This document shows, piece by piece, positions 61,033 to 64,000 of a stretch of 64,000 nucleotides of DNA. The notes under the pieces were generated by a model that saw only the letters and a program-made list of their open reading frames with translations, made no database searches and was not told the origin of the DNA. The DNA comes from Alkaliphilus sp. NP8 (lineage in GTDB: Bacteria; Bacillota; Clostridia; Peptostreptococcales; Natronincolaceae), in contig JADWMM010000034.1 in NCBI GenBank assembly GCA_015978205.1, positions 1 through 64,000 of the forward strand. The letters run 5' to 3'. Every line of letters starts with the position of its first letter. Positions within the stretch are counted from its first letter, which is position 1. The position numbers were made by a program, and so were the translations under genes.

Positions 61033-61879
61033 TGGTAAAGGCGGTACAGGAAAAACAACTATAGCTAGTGCCTTTATTAAATTATTAGATGCTAAAGCAT
61101 ATGCAGACTGTGATGTAGATGCTCCTAATCTTCATTTAACTATGAGTCATAAAGTAGACTCTAAAAATACGAATTATTATGGTCTGCCAAAAGCAGAAAT
61201 AAATATGGATTTATGTACCGAATGTGGTTTATGTAAAGAAAAATGTCGCTTTGAAGCTATCAATATAAATGATGGATATAAAGTTGATTATTATGCTTGT
61301 GAAGGTTGTGGAGTATGCGAATTTGTATGTCCAGCAAATGCTATATCTTTGAATCCTGCAGTAATAGGAGATTTAAAATTATTTAAAGATGAAAAATTAT
61401 TTTCTACCGCTAAACTAAAAACAGGAAATGGTAATTCAGGGTTACTTGTTACAGAGGTAAAAAAACAATTGAAAACAGGAGATGCACCTGTTGATTTAGC
61501 AATTATAGATGGATCCCCTGGTATTGGATGCCCTGTTATTGCATCTTTAAGTGGTGTTGATATGGCACTTATTGTGGCTGAACCATCTATTTCAGGGATT
61601 AGTGACATGAAGCGAATAATAAAAACTGCACAAAAACTTCAAACTAAAATTCTTGTATGTGTTAATAAATATGATATTAACATTAAAAATACAGAAAAAA
61701 TAGAGTTGTTTTGTAAAGATAAGAACATACCTTTTATTGGGAAAATTCCTTTTGATTCTAATGTTATAAATGCTATTAACAATGGGTATAGCATTGTAGA
61801 TGTAGAGTGTGATGCAAGTGATGCAATTAAGAAAATATATAATATAGCTATGAAAAATTTAAACATAGATGTATATTAA
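61010..61879 (+). CDS. MinD/ParA-type ATPase with ferredoxin insert, 2
   Basis: A 289-residue paralogue of the preceding ATPase. Walker A is LSGKGGTGKTTIASAFI; the ferredoxin insert contains CTECGLCKEKCRFEAI and CEGCGVCEFVCPANAI; the switch region is IIDGSPGIGCPVIASL. Two such ATPases next to each other suggest a heterodimer that loads or removes a metal-sulfur cluster on the NifX-like proteins. It begins inside the first ATPase gene with GAGGAGG upstream. A 95-base gap leads to the second NifX-like gene. Confidence 0.92.
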   Translation: MKQLLILSGKGGTGKTTIASAFIKLLDAKAYADCDVDAPNLHLTMSHKVDSKNTNYYGLPKAEINMDLCTECGLCKEKCRFEAININDGYKVDYYACEGCGVCEFVCPANAISLNPAVIGDLKLFKDEKLFSTAKLKTGNGNSGLLVTEVKKQLKTGDAPVDLAIIDGSPGIGCPVIASLSGVDMALIVAEPSISGISDMKRIIKTAQKLQTKILVCVNKYDINIKNTEKIELFCKDKNIPFIGKIPFDSNVINAINNGYSIVDVECDASDAIKKIYNIAMKNLNIDVY

Positions 61880-61974
61880 AATTATTAAAGCTTTTAATAA
61901 AAGTAACATTAAAGTTATGAATTGTAACTGATTTGAAGTTATAAATAAAATTTTTAAAATATGGAGGGAATAAA

Positions 61975-62334
61975 ATGAAAATAGCAGTAGCGAGTGAAAA
62001 TAAAATAGTAACAGGACATTTTGGACATTGCCAGAATTTTAATATTTTTGTAACTGATAATGATCAAATTATTAGTAGGGAATCTATACCAAATCCTGGA
62101 CATAAACCTGGATTTTTACCTAATTATTTAAATGAGTTAGGTGTAAATGTGATTATCTCAGGAGGTATGGGTGGCAGTGCTATATCAATTTTCAATGAAA
62201 AAGGTATAGAAGTTATTACTGGAGCTAAAGGAAATGCTGAAGATGTAGTAACTAGTTATATAAAAGGCCAGCTGAAGTCAACTGGATCTGTTTGTAATGA
62301 ACACCAGCATCATAACGAATGTGGTGGACATTAA
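61975..62334 (+). CDS. NifX/MTH1175-like cofactor-binding protein 2
   Basis: A 119-residue NifX-like protein. It starts MKIAVASENKIVTGHFGHCQ with a histidine/cysteine pair, has GHKPGFLPNYLNELGVNVII and GGMGGSAISIFNEKGIEVI, and ends in a metal-binding tail, HQHHNECGGH. It probably receives a cluster from the two ATPases upstream. It has ATGGAGGG upstream and is the last gene of the cluster before a bidirectional terminator. Confidence 0.9.
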   Translation: MKIAVASENKIVTGHFGHCQNFNIFVTDNDQIISRESIPNPGHKPGFLPNYLNELGVNVIISGGMGGSAISIFNEKGIEVITGAKGNAEDVVTSYIKGQLKSTGSVCNEHQHHNECGGH

Positions 62335-62392
62335 ATTAATGTTATATAGATATTAAAATTATTTATCTTAGTTGGTTTTATTGTGAATACAA

Positions 62393-62450
62393 TAAGAAAC
62401 CCCAAACCCATGTTAATCTTTGATTTCATAGGTAGTTGGGGTTTCTATTA
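62393..62450. terminator. bidirectional terminator
   Basis: AGAAACCCCAA and TTGGGGTTTCT pair across a 30-base loop. It lies between the plus-strand NifX cluster and the minus-strand GerMN gene and can serve both. Confidence 0.8.
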
Positions 62451-62465
62451 ATTTATACAATAATA

Positions 62466-63818
62466 TTATACTTCAGGGTTAATATAAATTGGCTCTTCAA
62501 AATCGTATGTTGTTATTTTATGAGTATTTGAATCTTCCGAACTAGTTCTTAATTGAATATTAACAGAATTTATATCTTCTAAAGATGTAAATGTAAATAT
62601 AATTCCATCTATCATCATTTGTTTAAGTTCTTTATTATAGTTATAAATATTTTCAAACTCTTCGTTAAATGTTAAAGTGAGTATATCATTATTAATTTTG
62701 TAATCTAAAAGTTCTACTTCATTAGGGATAATAGGATGTATTTTAGAATTATATATTTTAGGTAGCGAGTTAAACTTCATAAGTTCAAAAACATCTGCAA
62801 TGTTATCACCATTATATCTGGTATTAAATTTATTAATTGAAACTGGAGTCAGTAAAAACCTACCAGTAGTGGATAAGTGTGCAGTATAAATCATAGGTTC
62901 TTTTTGCTTGTAATAAGGCTCATCCATTATCATTCCATGAAATGCTTCTTTTTTGGTTTCACCATTAAATTGGAATCTAACTTCTGATATACCATCTACA
63001 GCGGTTAAAGAATTGACTATACTATGTACTGCCATAGTAGAACTAGCAGAGCCTTTATCATATGGACTTAAGTCTGAAGGTAAATTAACATATGCAATAT
63101 TTCCAGATTTTCCAGATGTACCTTCTTTAGGTACAGGCGAAGCATTGGATAAACCTAATTCATTATTTGGTCCAGCTTCTAAATTTCTAAGTGTTTTAGT
63201 TAATGGTGTAGTAGTATATGGAATAAATCTGGTAATGGGAACTAAAAAATTAGCTTCTTTATTTGGAAAATACAAAGTTAATGGCATACCTTCTTTAGTA
63301 TCTGATAAAGCATGTACATATGTACCATCAATAGTAAAGTCTATATTAAATTTAGTTTTATCTAATTTCAGTTCCTTATTTTTTGCATTAGGATATAATG
63401 TTAAGTTATATGATCCTAAAGGTAAATCTAATTGATTTCTATCGAAATTAAATGTAATATAAATAGGTTCTTCATTGTAAAATTCTAAGGATTTATAATT
63501 ATATTCAGATATTAAGTCATCAAGTGATATATTTTCTATTTTTTTTCCGTTAGATGTTAATTCTAAAGTAAAAGGGTCTTCTTCATCTAAAAAAAGATTA
63601 GAATAATTTTTATTATTATTCATTGAAAAAGCATATTTAATTTGAAAAGTATCATTAGAGATTGCTTTTTCTTCTAAGTCAACAATAATAGCAGTCTTAG
63701 AGGGAATAATACTAGATGTCATAGAATTTAAGTTAATACTGCTAGCATATATAGGCATACCAGATGCAGTTATACCAATTAAAATTAAAATAAAGATATT
63801 TTTGATGGTTCGGAACAT
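62466..63818 (-). CDS. GerMN-domain protein, spore germination/sporulation type
   Basis: A 450-residue exported protein with a signal peptide (about 1-26) and two GerMN-type domains in the C-terminal two thirds. The first holds ITRFIPYTTTPLTKTLRNLE and SGNIAYVNLPSDLSPYDKG with a following SIVNSLTAVDGISEVRF; the second has LLDYKINNDILTLTFNEEF and QMMIDGIIFTFTSLEDI. GerM in B. subtilis acts in the spore envelope during engulfment. The start is ATG 63818 with GGAG 8 bases upstream. It supports a spore-forming lineage. It diverges from the gene beginning at the right edge. Confidence 0.87.
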   Translation of the reverse strand: MFRTIKNIFILILIGITASGMPIYASSINLNSMTSSIIPSKTAIIVDLEEKAISNDTFQIKYAFSMNNNKNYSNLFLDEEDPFTLELTSNGKKIENISLDDLISEYNYKSLEFYNEEPIYITFNFDRNQLDLPLGSYNLTLYPNAKNKELKLDKTKFNIDFTIDGTYVHALSDTKEGMPLTLYFPNKEANFLVPITRFIPYTTTPLTKTLRNLEAGPNNELGLSNASPVPKEGTSGKSGNIAYVNLPSDLSPYDKGSASSTMAVHSIVNSLTAVDGISEVRFQFNGETKKEAFHGMIMDEPYYKQKEPMIYTAHLSTTGRFLLTPVSINKFNTRYNGDNIADVFELMKFNSLPKIYNSKIHPIIPNEVELLDYKINNDILTLTFNEEFENIYNYNKELKQMMIDGIIFTFTSLEDINSVNIQLRTSSEDSNTHKITTYDFEEPIYINPEV

Positions 63819-63871
63819 TCGATCAACTCCAATCCTAGTTTAAGTTCATATTTTAATTATAGGATATAGGC

Positions 63872-63887
63872 TTGTTTACGTAAACAA
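63872..63887. promoter_or_regulatory. perfect 16-bp palindrome in divergent region
   Basis: TTGTTTACGTAAACAA lies 54 bases before the GerMN gene start and 110 before the next gene. It could be an operator of one of them. Confidence 0.45.
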
Positions 63888-63996
63888 TAATCGTACAACA
63901 AATGTTGGCAAAAAAGCAGTAAAGTAGTGTAAAATAATAGTTAAGTAATTCTATTCGACTTTATATGTCAGTATATACAAAAGGAGAGTTGTTAAT

Positions 63997-64000
63997 ATGA
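63997..64000 (+). CDS. start of a truncated gene at the window edge
   Basis: Only the ATG is inside the window. AAAGGAGAG lies 9 bases before it, which makes it a convincing start. Nothing can be said about the product. Confidence 0.55.

Noticed and set aside
1-64000. CRISPR arrays, tRNA/rRNA genes, complete insertion sequences or prophage
   Set aside because: No regularly spaced repeats, no recognisable RNA genes and no transposase, integrase or phage structural proteins were seen.

Overview
The window is a low-GC, AT-rich stretch of a Gram-positive anaerobe. Everything fits a Clostridia/Tissierellia-type Bacillota: strong GGAGG ribosome sites with many TTG and GTG starts, WhiA/YvcK/RapZ in a row, CsaB-type S-layer anchoring, a split transketolase, a GerM-like spore protein, a UGA-decoded selenocysteine formate dehydrogenase and an Agr-type peptide quorum-sensing cassette. 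I do not name a species. I see no rRNA, tRNA, CRISPR array, complete transposase or prophage.

Layout. 1-8.2 kb: envelope and carbon genes (anchored protein, DUF5693, csaB, tagA/wecG, YitT transporter, two-subunit transketolase, PrcB_C protein). 8.4-15.2 kb: a large secreted phosphodiester glycosidase, a decayed LonB-like protease gene, a LysM protein and 5-formyl-THF cyclo-ligase. 15.4-19.5 kb: ftsE-ftsX-M23 activator-ctpA, a cell-wall remodelling group. 19.6-27.3 kb: uvrB-uvrA, a PilZ protein and uvrC; uvrB has a consensus promoter with a LexA/SOS box. 27.6-32.8 kb: a NuoE-NuoF-FdhF formate dehydrogenase operon with an in-frame UGA and a SECIS-like hairpin.

32.8-42.4 kb is an accessory island lying between the formate dehydrogenase genes and their maturation genes (fdhD, moaA, MOSC). 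It holds an azlD pseudogene, a MntA-HepT toxin/antitoxin pair, an ABC ATPase scrap, several unrecognised secreted or membrane proteins and an agr locus (LytTR regulator, GHKL kinase, AgrB, AgrD). The most interesting signal is here. Three near-palindromic elements each carry four 10-bp boxes, arranged as two inverted pairs with exactly 21 bp between box starts, the geometry of LytTR/AgrA sites. On five of the six sides a -10-like element lies 29-30 bp from the outer box; the sixth is at 28 bp and is doubtful. The elements sit between divergent genes: agrBD and a secreted protein at the central copy, and at the two outer copies secreted or anchored proteins on one side and two nearly identical 42-43-residue micro-ORFs on the other. 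The micro-ORFs look like a signal peptide followed by a short cationic amphipathic helix. I read this as a self-contained Agr regulon controlling small secreted peptides. The AgrD appears to encode a serine-lactone signal (ring SLFLW).

42.5-64 kb returns to core genes: fdhD, moaA, a MOSC protein, an orphan solute-binding protein, murB-rapZ-yvcK-NUDIX-whiA, dnaE, pfkA-pyk, a thioesterase, fxsA, then a DUF134 regulator with two NifX-like proteins and two ferredoxin-MinD ATPases under a promoter with paired TGACATATGTCA operators, and a GerMN-domain protein on the minus strand. The start codon of one further gene lies at the right edge.
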